From positions 186,001 through 250,000 of the forward strand of contig JBCCUL010000004.1 in the NCBI GenBank assembly GCA_039197065.1: a DNA stretch of 64,000 nt. Direction: 5' to 3'. The stretch comes from JANQPX01 sp039197065. GTDB lineage: Bacteria; Pseudomonadota; Alphaproteobacteria; Geminicoccales; Geminicoccaceae. A program made the translations under genes and the position numbers. Under the pieces are notes generated by a model. That model did no database searches, was not told the origin of the DNA, and worked only from the letters and a program-made list of their open reading frames with translations. This document shows, piece after piece, positions 23,199 through 32,636 of this stretch. Within the stretch, counting starts at the first letter, position 1; every line of letters starts with the position of its first letter.

Positions 23199-24482
23199 TC
23201 ATAGGTAGGCTCGAACAATCTTTCCAACGTCCTCGGGAGCTTCGATCTGCGGGAGATGGCCTATGCGCTCCAGCAGGTGCAGGGCGACCCGACCGGGTGC
23301 CCGAAGGGCGTGCTGCCAGGGGATGATCGCATCCTGCCGCCCCCAGAGGATCCGCGCCGGCATCTCGACGCGCCCGAGTGCTGCGCGCAGATCGAAGGCC
23401 TGGACGCCGTCGGGAAAGAGGGTGCCTAGAAGGGCGCGCTGTGCGCTCTGTCGTGCTTCATCCTGACGTACGGCCATGGCGGCGCGTACATAGCCATCAG
23501 TGACGAGCGCCTCGTCCGCGACCAGCCGTTTCAGCCAAGGTGCTAGGCTTTCCGCACGGCTGGCACGCGCGATACCGTCGAGGACAGCGCCTTCTATCTC
23601 GGGACCGAGACCCGCAGGTGCGATCAGGGTCAGGCTTGCCACCAGACGGGCACGCGTATCCGCAAGCGCCAGAGCGAGCGCGCCGCCGAGGCTGTGGCCC
23701 ATCAGATGGACTTTTTCGACGCCAAGGCTGTCGATGGTTCTGCGGACTTCGGCCGCCAGGCCGGCGAAACTGTCGATGCTCTCCGGCTGCGAGCGGCCAT
23801 GGGCAGGCAGATCGACGCGAATGACCGGCCGGTCGTCCAGATGCCGTTCGAGCAGCGCCCAAGACGCGGAGTCACTGGCGAAACCGTGGAGCAGGACGAT
23901 CGGCATGCCCGCGCCACCTTCCGAACGGGTGACGGCAAGTGGTCCAGCATCAGTCCTCGGCGCCGGTGTCACGGGTGCTGCGGAACGCGCTTCCAGCGCT
24001 CTTTCGACATCATCGGCCTGCACCCGCCCGCGAGCGCCGGTTCCCTCCACATCCCGAAGCTCGACACCGGCCTCACCGGCCAGTTTTCGGGCAAGCGGAG
24101 TGGCACGAATTCCCTTGGCCGCCGGCTTCTCGACAGACCTGTCAGGCGCAGGTCTTGGTGGGGGAGCGGGCTCAGGCTTCGGTTCGGATTCGCCCCCAAG
24201 TAAACGCCGCGGCGCGTCGCCGCCGCCGTTGCTGCGGATTTCTTCGCCATCGGCGTAGAGCCAGGCCACCGGCTTGCCGATCGGGACGTCGGTGCCCTCA
24301 TCAACCGGATCGTGCAAAATGCCGTCGCTCGGCGCCTCGATCTCCATCGCCGCCTTGTCGGTCTCGATATCAAAAAGCGGCGCACCCTTTTCCACCCGAT
24401 TACCGGGCGCGACATGCCAGGTGACGATCCTGCCGCTGGACATATCCATGTCCACCTTGGGCATGATCACCTCGATCGGCAT
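23199..24482 (-). CDS. acoC: Acetoin dehydrogenase-like E2: lipoyl domain + E3-binding domain + alpha/beta hydrolase
   Basis: 427 residues. Lipoyl domain at 1-78 with lipoylated lysine in ETDKAAME (K43); a Pro-rich linker; peripheral-subunit-binding domain at ~124-162 (RATPLARKLAGEAGVELRDV); then an alpha/beta hydrolase with nucleophile elbow GHSLGG, Asp in WGRQDAIIP and His in ERIGHLPQIEAP. The hydrolase fold replaces the usual acyltransferase catalytic domain, as in AcoC. It starts on the last base of the E1 beta gene. The complex would cleave an acetoin-like alpha-hydroxyketone to acyl-CoA plus aldehyde; no E3 gene is nearby. Acetoin itself is not proven as substrate. Confidence 0.87.
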   Translation of the reverse strand: MPIEVIMPKVDMDMSSGRIVTWHVAPGNRVEKGAPLFDIETDKAAMEIEAPSDGILHDPVDEGTDVPIGKPVAWLYADGEEIRSNGGGDAPRRLLGGESEPKPEPAPPPRPAPDRSVEKPAAKGIRATPLARKLAGEAGVELRDVEGTGARGRVQADDVERALEARSAAPVTPAPRTDAGPLAVTRSEGGAGMPIVLLHGFASDSASWALLERHLDDRPVIRVDLPAHGRSQPESIDSFAGLAAEVRRTIDSLGVEKVHLMGHSLGGALALALADTRARLVASLTLIAPAGLGPEIEGAVLDGIARASRAESLAPWLKRLVADEALVTDGYVRAAMAVRQDEARQSAQRALLGTLFPDGVQAFDLRAALGRVEMPARILWGRQDAIIPWQHALRAPGRVALHLLERIGHLPQIEAPEDVGKIVRAYL

Positions 24483-25492
24483 CAGATGCTGCCTGCGGCG
24501 AGGCCCCGCGCCGCCTCGAGGATGTCGGGAACCTGGGGTACGACAGCTTTCTCGAGGTCCGGATTGTAGGGAACCGGCGACTCAGCGCCGCCGAGGCGGA
24601 TGATCGGCGCATCGAGGAAATCGAAGGCGTCGCTTTCCGCGACCATCGCGCTCACCTCAGCGCCGACACCGAGGGTTTTGACCCCTTCATAAACGGAGAT
24701 CAGCCGGCCGGTCTTGCGCACGGATGCCAGAACCGTCTCCCGATCCATGGGCCGGATCGAGCGAAGGTCGACAACCTCGGCGTCGATGCCGATCCCAGCC
24801 AGGGTCTCGGCCGCCTCAAGGGCCTTGTGCACCATGATGGAGGTCGCGACGATGGTGAGGTCCTTGCCTTCGCGCCGAACCGCCGCTTTCCCGATCGGCG
24901 TCCGATAATGCCCCTCCGGCACGCCCCCCTTCATCTTGTAGAGGAGCTTGTGCTCGAAGATCATCACCGGATCGGGATCGTCGATCGCGGCGAGCAGCAG
25001 GCCTTTGGCGTCCGCCGGCGTGGCCGGCTGCACCACTTTTAGTCCAGGGACATGGCCCAGCCACGCTTCCAGGCTTTGGGAGTGCTGGGCGGCCGCCCCC
25101 GTGCCTGAACCCGCCGGAAAGCGCATGACCACGGGCACGGACACCGTACCGCCCAGCATGTAACGCACCTTGGCAGCCTGGTTGACGATCTGCTCCATGG
25201 CGAGCGTCGCGAAATCGGAGAACTGGAACTCGAAGATCGGGCGAAGGCCGGTCAATGCCGCCCCGACCGAGATGCCGGCGCCGCCGAGTTCGGAGATCGG
25301 CGTGTCCATGACACGGTCCGCTCCATATTTCTCGAACAGATCGCCGGTCACCTGAAAGGCGCCGCCATAGATGCCGATATCCTCGCCCATCAGGACGACG
25401 CGGTCATCGGTGGCGAGCGCGATGTCGAGCGCTTCGCGAATCGCCTCGGCGTAGGAGAGGTCGCGGACCTCGGCGGTTACATCAACACTCAT
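24482..25492 (-). CDS. acoB: TPP-dependent 2-oxoacid/acetoin dehydrogenase E1 beta subunit
   Basis: 336 residues, full length for the family. Typical segments: YAEAIREALDIALATDDRVVLMGEDIG, GLRPIFEFQFSDFATLAMEQ and the C-terminal PVPYNPDLEKAVVPQVPDIL. E1 beta with E1 alpha forms the TPP site and transfers the acyl unit to the E2 lipoyl group. Its start overlaps the stop of E1 alpha by 4 bp (ATGA) and its stop overlaps the E2 start, so the three are translated together. Confidence 0.9.
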   Translation of the reverse strand: MSVDVTAEVRDLSYAEAIREALDIALATDDRVVLMGEDIGIYGGAFQVTGDLFEKYGADRVMDTPISELGGAGISVGAALTGLRPIFEFQFSDFATLAMEQIVNQAAKVRYMLGGTVSVPVVMRFPAGSGTGAAAQHSQSLEAWLGHVPGLKVVQPATPADAKGLLLAAIDDPDPVMIFEHKLLYKMKGGVPEGHYRTPIGKAAVRREGKDLTIVATSIMVHKALEAAETLAGIGIDAEVVDLRSIRPMDRETVLASVRKTGRLISVYEGVKTLGVGAEVSAMVAESDAFDFLDAPIIRLGGAESPVPYNPDLEKAVVPQVPDILEAARGLAAGSI

Positions 25493-26526
25493 GCCGCCGT
25501 CATTTCGGTGTAAACGTCGCGCGTGACCTCTTCGACATCGGGAGCAGGGCTGTCTGCTGCGAAGCGGATCGCTTCCTCGATGATCGTTTCGGCTTCGCTC
25601 TCTATCGCGGCGACCTCGACGTCGGTGGTGATCCCATGGTCGATCAGCATATCCACCATCTTCCCGATCGGATCCCGCGCCTGCCAGGCGGTAATCTCCT
25701 CTTTGGTGCGATAGCGGTTGCGGTCCGACTTGGAGTGGCCGCGCCAGCGATAGGTGAGATTTTCGACCAGGCTAGGGCCGTCACCCCGGCGCGCCCGCTC
25801 CACAGCGCCATCGATCGCCTCGGCGACCGCGGAGAAGTCATTGCCGTCGACGGTGACGCCTGGCATGTCGTAGGCCGCCGCGCGCGTGGCGACATGTTTC
25901 ACCGCGGTCGAGCGTTCGGTCGACGTCGACATGCCATATCGATTGTTCTCGCAGACGAAGATCACCGGCAGCTTCCAGATCGCCGCCATGTTCAGGGCCT
26001 CGTGAAAAGCGCCCTCATTATTGGCGCCATCCCCGAAGAAGCAGACCGTGACCGCCCCGGTGCCGAGGCGCTTGGCCGAAAGCGCCGCCCCCACCGCAAT
26101 CGGCAAACCGCCGCCGACGATGCCGTTCGCGCCGAGATTGCCCTTCTCGACATCGGCGATATGCATGGAGCCGCCGCGCCCCTTGCAATAGCCGGTTTCC
26201 TTGCCGAAGAACTCCGCGAACATCCTGCCGAGATCGGCGCCCTTGGCGATGCAGTGGCCGTGACCGCGATGGGTCGAGGTGATCTTGTCCTCATCGGAAA
26301 GCGACATGCAGGCGCCGACCGCCGAGGCCTCCTGGCCGATGGAGAGATGCATGGTGCCGTGGACCAGACCACGCGCATAGCTATCCTCCGCCCCCTCTTC
26401 GAATTTGCGGATCAGCATCATCTTCAGGAGCGCGTCCTTCAGCCGATCGGTGTCATAGGCTCTGATCGCGTAGGGGACATTGATCTCAGCCATAGGGGCC
26501 TCAGACATGGGCGGCATCTCAGACAT
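25489..26526 (-). CDS. acoA: TPP-dependent 2-oxoacid/acetoin dehydrogenase E1 alpha subunit
   Basis: 345 residues from ATG 26526, chosen because it overlaps the upstream stop in the usual coupled fashion; an earlier in-frame start at 26589 would lie within the previous gene. TPP-binding signature GDGANNEGAFHEALNMAAIW through ENNRYGMST; other marks are GTMHLSIGQEASAVG, THRGHGHCIAKG and RWRGHSKSDRNRYR. First enzyme of the aco-like complex. Placement behind a SAF-domain oxidoreductase and divergent from a sugar importer suggests its ketone or keto-acid substrate comes from sugar or polyol breakdown. Confidence 0.9.
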   Translation of the reverse strand: MSEMPPMSEAPMAEINVPYAIRAYDTDRLKDALLKMMLIRKFEEGAEDSYARGLVHGTMHLSIGQEASAVGACMSLSDEDKITSTHRGHGHCIAKGADLGRMFAEFFGKETGYCKGRGGSMHIADVEKGNLGANGIVGGGLPIAVGAALSAKRLGTGAVTVCFFGDGANNEGAFHEALNMAAIWKLPVIFVCENNRYGMSTSTERSTAVKHVATRAAAYDMPGVTVDGNDFSAVAEAIDGAVERARRGDGPSLVENLTYRWRGHSKSDRNRYRTKEEITAWQARDPIGKMVDMLIDHGITTDVEVAAIESEAETIIEEAIRFAADSPAPDVEEVTRDVYTEMTAA

Positions 26527-27853
26527 GGGCCGGCTCTTTCTCGCCGAGCATCGCATCCTGCCGGCGGCGAAGCTCGACGATGCGGGCATCAGCCGGCAGC
26601 GCTGTGTTCTCAGCCGTGATCAGCTCGCCCTTCTTGATCGCGGTCTTCGTGCGCGCACCTGTCAAAAGCCCCGCCGGAAGGGCGTTCGAGGAACGTGCGC
26701 GCGGCACGGCCATGGCGAAGGCGCGGTAGGTGTATTCGCCGATCTGATCGAGGGTTTCGCCCGGACCGAGATCACGCTTGGCGACCGCGGCCACCTCGGC
26801 GACGGGACGATCGAGCGGCACCATGTCGGCCTTGCCGTAGAGAACGGCGCGCGCGCAGGTGAGCGGGACTTCAAGCGAGGTCAAATGATAGGGCCGGATG
26901 AAGGCGTAATAGGGGCCATCGCCCATTTTGAGATCGGCGAGACGCACTTGAACCCTGGGATGCTCGGCCTCCGCGATGACGAACACGCCCGGCGAGACCC
27001 CTTTGCCGATGGAGTAGTCGACCCGGCCGATGTCCGAAAGGATGCCGCCATCCCGTTCCGGGACGAGCACCTTCGCCAGGTCATCCGGGCCGGCGGCCGG
27101 TCCGTGCATGCCGTCGCAGTCGGGGATCAGGCCGGTGGCATTGGCGATCGCCGACATCTCGACCATGGTCTTCGAGCCGTCGACGAACTCCACCAGAAGC
27201 CGTGGGTTCAGGCCGCGCCGCGCCGCCTCCTCCGCATATTGATCGGGCACGGCGTCGATATTCAACGGATTGTTCTTGCCCTTGCCGGCACAAACGATCT
27301 TGTGGCCCATGGCCGAAACGAACTCGATCAGCTCCATTGTCGAGGAGGGTTCATCGCCAGCGCCGAGGCTGTAGACGACGCCGAGCCGATCGGCCTCGCG
27401 CTTCAGATACGCGCCGATGGTGACGTCGGCCTCGACGTTCATCATCACCAGATGCTTGCCGCGCTCCATGGCGCTCAAACCGATCTCCGCGCCGACCGCC
27501 GGAACGCCGGTGGCATCGATCACCACGTCGATCAACCCCGAATCGAGCAGGCAGGAGACATCGTCGGCAATCGCGATCTTGCCGGCTTCGATCGTCCGGT
27601 TGAGCGCATCGACGCTCGAAACGTCCTCGCTATGCCCGTCGCTCCGCCGCGCGATCTCGACGGCCTTGTGTGCAGCGGCAGGATTGACCTCGGAGATGGC
27701 GGCGACGTCGACACCGTCCATCATCGCGGCGCGGGTCACGATGTCCGTGCCCATCTCACCTGACCCGATCAGACCGATGCGCACGGGACGGCCGGCATCG
27801 GCACGTTTCGCCAAATCCTTGGCAAGGCCGGTAAGCGCAATATTGGAGGTCAT
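26519..27853 (-). CDS. NAD(P)-dependent oxidoreductase with C-terminal SAF domain (homoserine-dehydrogenase-like)
   Basis: 444 residues from ATG 27853; earlier starts (27871, 27916) are open but lack a better ribosome site. Rossmann motif RIGLIGSGEMGTDIV near residue 25, then a homoserine-dehydrogenase/Gfo-Idh-like body (VIDATGVPAVGAEIGLSAME, MMNVEADVTIGAYLKREADR, SLGAGDEPSSTMELIEF). The C-terminal ~70 residues (NALPAGLLTGARTKTAIKKG, ELITAENTALP) form a SAF domain as in FlgA/sialate synthase antifreeze-like proteins. This pairing occurs in uncharacterised sugar-catabolic clusters. First gene of the leftward operon; likely oxidises the imported sugar or polyol or an intermediate. Substrate unknown. 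Confidence 0.8.
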   Translation of the reverse strand: MTSNIALTGLAKDLAKRADAGRPVRIGLIGSGEMGTDIVTRAAMMDGVDVAAISEVNPAAAHKAVEIARRSDGHSEDVSSVDALNRTIEAGKIAIADDVSCLLDSGLIDVVIDATGVPAVGAEIGLSAMERGKHLVMMNVEADVTIGAYLKREADRLGVVYSLGAGDEPSSTMELIEFVSAMGHKIVCAGKGKNNPLNIDAVPDQYAEEAARRGLNPRLLVEFVDGSKTMVEMSAIANATGLIPDCDGMHGPAAGPDDLAKVLVPERDGGILSDIGRVDYSIGKGVSPGVFVIAEAEHPRVQVRLADLKMGDGPYYAFIRPYHLTSLEVPLTCARAVLYGKADMVPLDRPVAEVAAVAKRDLGPGETLDQIGEYTYRAFAMAVPRARSSNALPAGLLTGARTKTAIKKGELITAENTALPADARIVELRRRQDAMLGEKEPAHV

Positions 27854-27887
27854 GGGTCGCCGCCTTTCCATCTTGTATCGCAAAAAA

Positions 27888-27916
27888 AAGATTGTGAACT
27901 TTGGTGCATGTGTCAA
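27888..27916 (-). promoter_or_regulatory. Sigma70-like promoter for the leftward aco-like operon
   Basis: On the reverse strand TTGACA (27916-27911) is followed after 17 bp by AATCTT (27893-27888), a fair -35/-10 pair 35 bp before the start at 27853. A CAATTGTTC word (27919-27927), akin to the CATTTGTTC half-site at 28045, sits just upstream. Confidence 0.45.
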
Positions 27917-28002
27917 TGCAATTGTTCAAACCTGACCACCGAATTGACATACCTATGCTGCAACGCAGCAGAAATTCACAGAGTTTCTTCAGGCGAATCC
28001 TG

Positions 28003-28053
28003 TTGACATGATCATCTTACGGAACAAATGTCTAATCAACCGCTCATTTGTTC
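28003..28053 (+). promoter_or_regulatory. Promoter/operator of the sugar ABC transporter operon
   Basis: TTGACA at 28003-28008 is a good -35 box. Overlapping the expected -10/start region is a perfect 9-bp inverted repeat, GAACAAATG (28022-28030) and CATTTGTTC (28045-28053), 14 bp apart. This is a likely operator for the SorC regulator at 22173 or an RpiR-type regulator. The 304-bp divergent region 27854-28157 otherwise shows a CTGCAACGCAGCAG hairpin-like word and no gene. Confidence 0.5.
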
Positions 28054-28157
28054 AGCTCGTGCTGCGCAGTATCGCGTGGTAAGCGTGCCATGGAAACAAG
28101 GAGCAAGCTGGCCAAGGTGCCGGCAGTCGCAAACCATCCATCAAGGGAGGCTCATCG

Positions 28158-29711
28158 ATGGGTTCGATCATTAAACCGACGCGGCGCTCGCTGCTGAAAG
28201 CGGGCTCGGCGCTCGGCGTTACGGCGCTCGGCACCACCTGGAGCGGGCGGCTGCTCGCCGACGACCACCTGCCCGATCCGCAAAGCGTGCTCGACGAAAT
28301 CTCGATTTCGAAATATGTGCGCGAGGACTATCGCGAGCTCTACGGCATGTCCGACGACAAGCCGATCTGGGACAGCGGCAAGGACTGGATCCGCACGGCG
28401 GACTGGGAGGCGATCAGAAGCGAGCTTGCCGGCACCACCGTGCGTTTCGCGATCGGCGCTGCCGATGCCGAGTCCGCGGCCGAGGGCCTCGCCCCGTTCG
28501 AGGCGCTCTCGGGCATCAAGGTCGAGCTGGTGCCGATCCCGGACGACAGCATGTATGACAAGGTGCTGGCCGAGTTCATCTCCGGCAACGCCTCGTTCGA
28601 CGCGCTGCAGTTCTTCTCCCCCTGGATGGGCGACTTCGCAGCGCCCGGTTTCCTTTTCCCGCTGGATGACTTCGCCGCGAAATGGAACCTGCCGCTCGAC
28701 GATTTCTATGACACCTATCGTCTGAACTACGGTTTCTTCAACGGCCAGATGTACGGCATCCCGTTCGACTGCGACATCCAGATGGTCCACCTCCGGAAGG
28801 GCTATGTCGAGCAGGTGCTGGGCGGCGAGATCGACAAGGCCACCTCAGTGCCGAGCTATGACGAGCTGATCCGTCTTTCGGCCGAACTCAACAAGGTCGA
28901 GCCCGGTGTCGCCGGCGTCGGCCTGATGGCGGCCCCCGGCTTCTGGTCGACCTATACCTGGGAGCACATCGCGGCCCAGGCCGGCATGATGCTGTTCGAC
29001 GAGAACTGGGAGCCGATCTTCAACGGCGATGCCGGCATGAAGGGCCTCGAGATCATCCTCGAACTCGCCAAAAACGCCAATGAAGGCCATGCCGGCGCCG
29101 GCTGGCCGGAGAACCGCGCCGCCTGGCTCGGCGGCCAGGTCGCGACCAACATTTCTTGGCAGGACAGCGGCACCCAGGCCATGCGCCCAGATCAGTCGCA
29201 GATCGTCGACGACTTCGTCACCATCTACGAGCCGCGCATCGAGGGCGGCCGCTTCGCGCCGCCGAACATCGCGGGCTCCACCTCATGCGTCTCTGCCTCC
29301 GCACAGAACGCGGAAGGCGCCTTCCTGATGCTCGCCTTCCTGACGACCTCCTCGATCATGGCGATGAACGAAGCCAATGCGAACGGCGTCGCCCCCGGCT
29401 ATCGCTCCGTGCTGACCAACGAGAACCTCCATGAGGTCTCCCAGCCCGCCAAGGTCTGGGCGGACAGCCTTGAGCACGCCTGGTGCGCCCCGCGCCTGCC
29501 CGGCGCCTTCCCGATCGAGCAGGCCATCGGCAACGAGATCAATCGTGCCGTGGTCGGCGACATCACAGCGAAGGAAGCCCTCGACAACGCAGTTGCCGCG
29601 GTCAAACAGATCATGACCGAGAACGGCTTCTATGCCGGCAATGATCCGGTCGAGTATGCGGCCGCCGCACCCGGCCTCTATGTCGGCGAAGGCAAGGACA
29701 TGCCGTTCTAG
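28158..29711 (+). CDS. Carbohydrate ABC transporter substrate-binding protein (family 1), Tat-exported
   Basis: 517 residues with a twin-arginine signal (TRRSLLKAGSALGVTALGTT). The mature part has family 1 solute-binding features: VELVPIPDDSMYDKVLAEFI, FDALQFFSPWMGDFAAPGFL, GIPFDCDIQMVHLRKGYVEQ and GRFAPPNIAGSTSCVSASAQ. It is larger than the common ~420-residue members. It delivers a sugar or polyol to the permeases encoded next (102-bp gap to 29814). The order SBP, two permeases, ATPase, kinase indicates one import-and-phosphorylate operon. Ligand not predictable. Confidence 0.9.
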   Translation: MGSIIKPTRRSLLKAGSALGVTALGTTWSGRLLADDHLPDPQSVLDEISISKYVREDYRELYGMSDDKPIWDSGKDWIRTADWEAIRSELAGTTVRFAIGAADAESAAEGLAPFEALSGIKVELVPIPDDSMYDKVLAEFISGNASFDALQFFSPWMGDFAAPGFLFPLDDFAAKWNLPLDDFYDTYRLNYGFFNGQMYGIPFDCDIQMVHLRKGYVEQVLGGEIDKATSVPSYDELIRLSAELNKVEPGVAGVGLMAAPGFWSTYTWEHIAAQAGMMLFDENWEPIFNGDAGMKGLEIILELAKNANEGHAGAGWPENRAAWLGGQVATNISWQDSGTQAMRPDQSQIVDDFVTIYEPRIEGGRFAPPNIAGSTSCVSASAQNAEGAFLMLAFLTTSSIMAMNEANANGVAPGYRSVLTNENLHEVSQPAKVWADSLEHAWCAPRLPGAFPIEQAIGNEINRAVVGDITAKEALDNAVAAVKQIMTENGFYAGNDPVEYAAAAPGLYVGEGKDMPF

Positions 29712-29813
29712 TCGTATGACGACATCATTTGGTTTCTACCGTCGGCGTCGGGAGAGCTGGTACAAGCCCAGGTCTTCCGACGCCTTCGGGCCGTTTTCCT
29801 ACGGGAGGCCGGG

Positions 29814-30728
29814 GTGGTGAATGCTACCCCGGCCATCTCGACGCGCCGGACGCTCCGGCGACGCAGCAAGCGTCTGAAGGCGTGGTTCCCTTATCTTCTG
29901 GTGGCGCCGGCCGTGATCTATTTGATGCTGATCACGCTCTATCCCGGCATTTTCGCGATCCTACAGAGCTTTCATGCCGTGAAGTTCGGTCCCTGGAACT
30001 TCATCGGCTTCGATAATTTCACCCGGCTGTTCAGCGACGAACAGTTCTGGGGCGCCCTTTGGAACACGCTGGTCATCGGCTCCATCTCGCTGTTCCTGCA
30101 ATGCGTCATCGCGCTGACACTCGCCTTCTACGCCTATCGTGACCCCTGGGTGCAGGGCTGGCGGATCATCTTCCTGATCCCCATGCTGTTCATGCCCTCA
30201 GCCGTGGCCTTCATCTACAAACTCAGTTTTCTGGACGCGCGCGTCTTCTCCGACCTCCTGATCCGCATCGGCCTGATCGAGAGCAACCTCGCCATCCAGT
30301 CCTCGGTCTGGATGAGCCGGAGCCTTCTGATCCTCGCCGATGTCTGGCAGTGGACGCCCTTCCTGTTCATCATCTTCGTCGCCGCCCTCCAGGGCCAGGA
30401 TGAGGAAGTGGAGGAAGCGGCACGTCTGGACGGTGCGTCCTGGTACTCGATCTTCTTCAATATCTCGCTGCCGCTTATGAAGCCGGTGATCGCCGTGGCG
30501 CTCATCCTGCGCGGCATCGACATCACCACGATGTTCGCCAACGTCTTCATCATCACCAAAGGCGGCCCCGCCTTCGGCACGGAAACCATCAGCTATTTCA
30601 TCTACCGAACCGGCTTCAAATTCTTCAACTTCGGCTACGCGTCCGCCGCCTCGGTGATCATGCTGATCATCACCATCATCATCGCGCAGCTCGTGGTGAA
30701 GCGCGTCTTCGTCTCGGCGAGGGCCTGA
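29814..30728 (+). CDS. Sugar ABC transporter permease (MalF/UgpA type)
   Basis: 304 residues from GTG 29814 (GTG 29817 equally possible; GGAGG at 29804). Six predicted helices and the EAA loop EEAARLDGASWYSIFFNISLP, which contacts the ATPase. First permease of the pair; 3 bp before the second permease gene. Confidence 0.9.
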   Translation: MVNATPAISTRRTLRRRSKRLKAWFPYLLVAPAVIYLMLITLYPGIFAILQSFHAVKFGPWNFIGFDNFTRLFSDEQFWGALWNTLVIGSISLFLQCVIALTLAFYAYRDPWVQGWRIIFLIPMLFMPSAVAFIYKLSFLDARVFSDLLIRIGLIESNLAIQSSVWMSRSLLILADVWQWTPFLFIIFVAALQGQDEEVEEAARLDGASWYSIFFNISLPLMKPVIAVALILRGIDITTMFANVFIITKGGPAFGTETISYFIYRTGFKFFNFGYASAASVIMLIITIIIAQLVVKRVFVSARA

Positions 30729-30731
30729 GCC

Positions 30732-31574
30732 ATGGCGTCGGCACGAAGGAAACGCGGCGAGAGCCTCTTCATCCGCTATCTCATCCTCGGCGCCTGGGCG
30801 CTTTTCTGCCTTGCCCCGGTCCTCTGGTTCCTCTCGATCGGCCTTCGTCCGCGCGTCGAAATCATCACACCGCAGCCGATCTACTGGCCCACCTTTTCGC
30901 TCGATGCCTGGCATATGATCTGGGAAGACTGGCCGATGGCGAAATATCTGTTCAACTCGGTCGCCGCGATCATCGGCTCGGTGATCATCGATCTGGTGCT
31001 CGCCATCCCCGCCGCCTATTCGCTCTCCCGCTACGAATATAAGGGACGGGACGATATCGGCTTCTACATCCTATCCACCCGCATGATGGCGCCCGCCATC
31101 GTTGCCGTGCCGATCTTCTTCCTGTTCCGCAATTTCGGCCTCTTGGACACCATTTGGGCGCTGATGCTGATCTATGCCGCGATCAATCTCTCCTTCGTCA
31201 CCTGGATCATCCGCTCCTACATGCTGGACATCCCGAAGGAGCTGGAGGACGCAGCCAAGACCGACGGCGCCTCTGATCTGCGCATCCTCTGGGAGATCAT
31301 CATCCCGGCAATTCTGCCAGGCATCATCACGGCCGCGGTGATCGCCATGATCTTCGCGATCAACGAATTCCTGTTCACGCTCCTGATCGCCTCGACGCCG
31401 AACGCCTATACCATGTCCGTGGCGCTCGCCAACTTCACCGGCGGCTCCGACGGCGTCATCTACAACGCCATCGCCATGGTCGCCTTCCTCGCCTTCATAC
31501 CGGTCTTCATCGTGGTGGTCTTGATCCAAAAACACCTTTCACGCGGTCTCACCATGGGAGCCGTTAAGGGATAG
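30732..31574 (+). CDS. Sugar ABC transporter permease (MalG/UgpE type)
   Basis: 280 residues, six helices (LILGAWALFCLAPVLWFLSI at the N-terminus). The EAA loop is ELEDAAKTDGASDLRILWEI, followed by a PAILPGIITAAVIAMIFAIN segment typical of MalG-like proteins. Two bases separate its stop from the ATPase start. Forms the membrane channel with the product of 29814. Confidence 0.9.
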   Translation: MASARRKRGESLFIRYLILGAWALFCLAPVLWFLSIGLRPRVEIITPQPIYWPTFSLDAWHMIWEDWPMAKYLFNSVAAIIGSVIIDLVLAIPAAYSLSRYEYKGRDDIGFYILSTRMMAPAIVAVPIFFLFRNFGLLDTIWALMLIYAAINLSFVTWIIRSYMLDIPKELEDAAKTDGASDLRILWEIIIPAILPGIITAAVIAMIFAINEFLFTLLIASTPNAYTMSVALANFTGGSDGVIYNAIAMVAFLAFIPVFIVVVLIQKHLSRGLTMGAVKG

Positions 31575-31576
31575 TC

Positions 31577-32626
31577 ATGGCGCGCATCGAGCTCACCAAT
31601 ATCCAGAAGCGCTGGGGCGAGGTTTACGGCGTGCGCGACGTCAATATCGACATCGCGGATCAGGAATTCTTGGTGCTGCTCGGCCCCTCTGGCTGCGGCA
31701 AGACCACCACCATGCGCATGATCGCCGGCCTCGAGGAGCCGACCGATGGCGAGGTGCGCATGGACGGCGAGGTCATGAACGACATCGATCCGCGCGATCG
31801 GGACGTCGCGATGGTGTTCCAGGGCTATGCGCTCTATCCCAACATGACCATCTACGAGAACATCCGCTTTCCCCTTCGCATGCGCGGCGTTTCCAAGCCT
31901 GAACAGGACGGGCTCGTGCGGCGCGCAGCAGGACTGGTCGAATTGGGCGACTATCTCGATCGCAAGCCCAGCGCTCTCTCGGGCGGCCAGCGTCAACGCG
32001 CAGCACTGGCCAGGGCCATCGTGCGTCAGCCGCAAGTGTTCCTGATGGACGAGCCCTTGTCCAATCTGGACGCCAAGCTCCGTCAGGCCATGCGGGTGCA
32101 GATCAAGCATATCCAGCGGGACCTGAAGATCACCACGGTCTACGTCACCCATGATCAGATCGAGGCGATGACGCTCGCAGATCGCATCGTCATCATGGAT
32201 GGCGGCCTCATTCAGCAGATCGGCACGCCGGACGAGATCTACAATGACCCCGCCAACACCTTCGTCGCCAATTTCATCGGCTCGCCACCGATGAACCTCA
32301 TCGACGGCGACCTTAGAGACGGAGTCTTTGCCTCCGCAGGCGTTCAGATGCCGGGCTTGCCGACCCAGCATAGCGGCAGGGTCACCCTCGGTATCCGGCC
32401 CGAAGACTGTCATACCGCAGGCGAGAGCGGGCATCTGATCGGCAGCGTCTACGGCGTCGAGCCCACGGGCGACGTCACCTATCTGACCGTCAAGGTCGGC
32501 GAGAAGCTGATCGAGGTGAAGGCGGCGCGCGACTACCGGGCCGAGCTCGACAGCGAAGCCCATGTCGACTTCGATCCCGGTCGTCTCTATCTTTTCGACG
32601 CCGACACCGGCCAACGGCTCCGCTAG
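31577..32626 (+). CDS. Sugar ABC transporter ATP-binding protein (UgpC/MsmX/MalK type)
   Basis: 349 residues: Walker A GPSGCGKTT (~36-44), Q-loop MVFQGYALYPNMTIYENI, signature LSGGQRQR, Walker B VFLMDEPLSNLDAK, H-loop VTHD, and a C-terminal TOBE-type regulatory domain (VTLGIRPEDCH, VTYLTVKVGEKLIEVKA). Standard MalK-like motor of the importer; no partner permeases elsewhere in the window need it. Confidence 0.92.
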   Translation: MARIELTNIQKRWGEVYGVRDVNIDIADQEFLVLLGPSGCGKTTTMRMIAGLEEPTDGEVRMDGEVMNDIDPRDRDVAMVFQGYALYPNMTIYENIRFPLRMRGVSKPEQDGLVRRAAGLVELGDYLDRKPSALSGGQRQRAALARAIVRQPQVFLMDEPLSNLDAKLRQAMRVQIKHIQRDLKITTVYVTHDQIEAMTLADRIVIMDGGLIQQIGTPDEIYNDPANTFVANFIGSPPMNLIDGDLRDGVFASAGVQMPGLPTQHSGRVTLGIRPEDCHTAGESGHLIGSVYGVEPTGDVTYLTVKVGEKLIEVKAARDYRAELDSEAHVDFDPGRLYLFDADTGQRLR

Positions 32627-32636
32627 GGAAGAGAGC

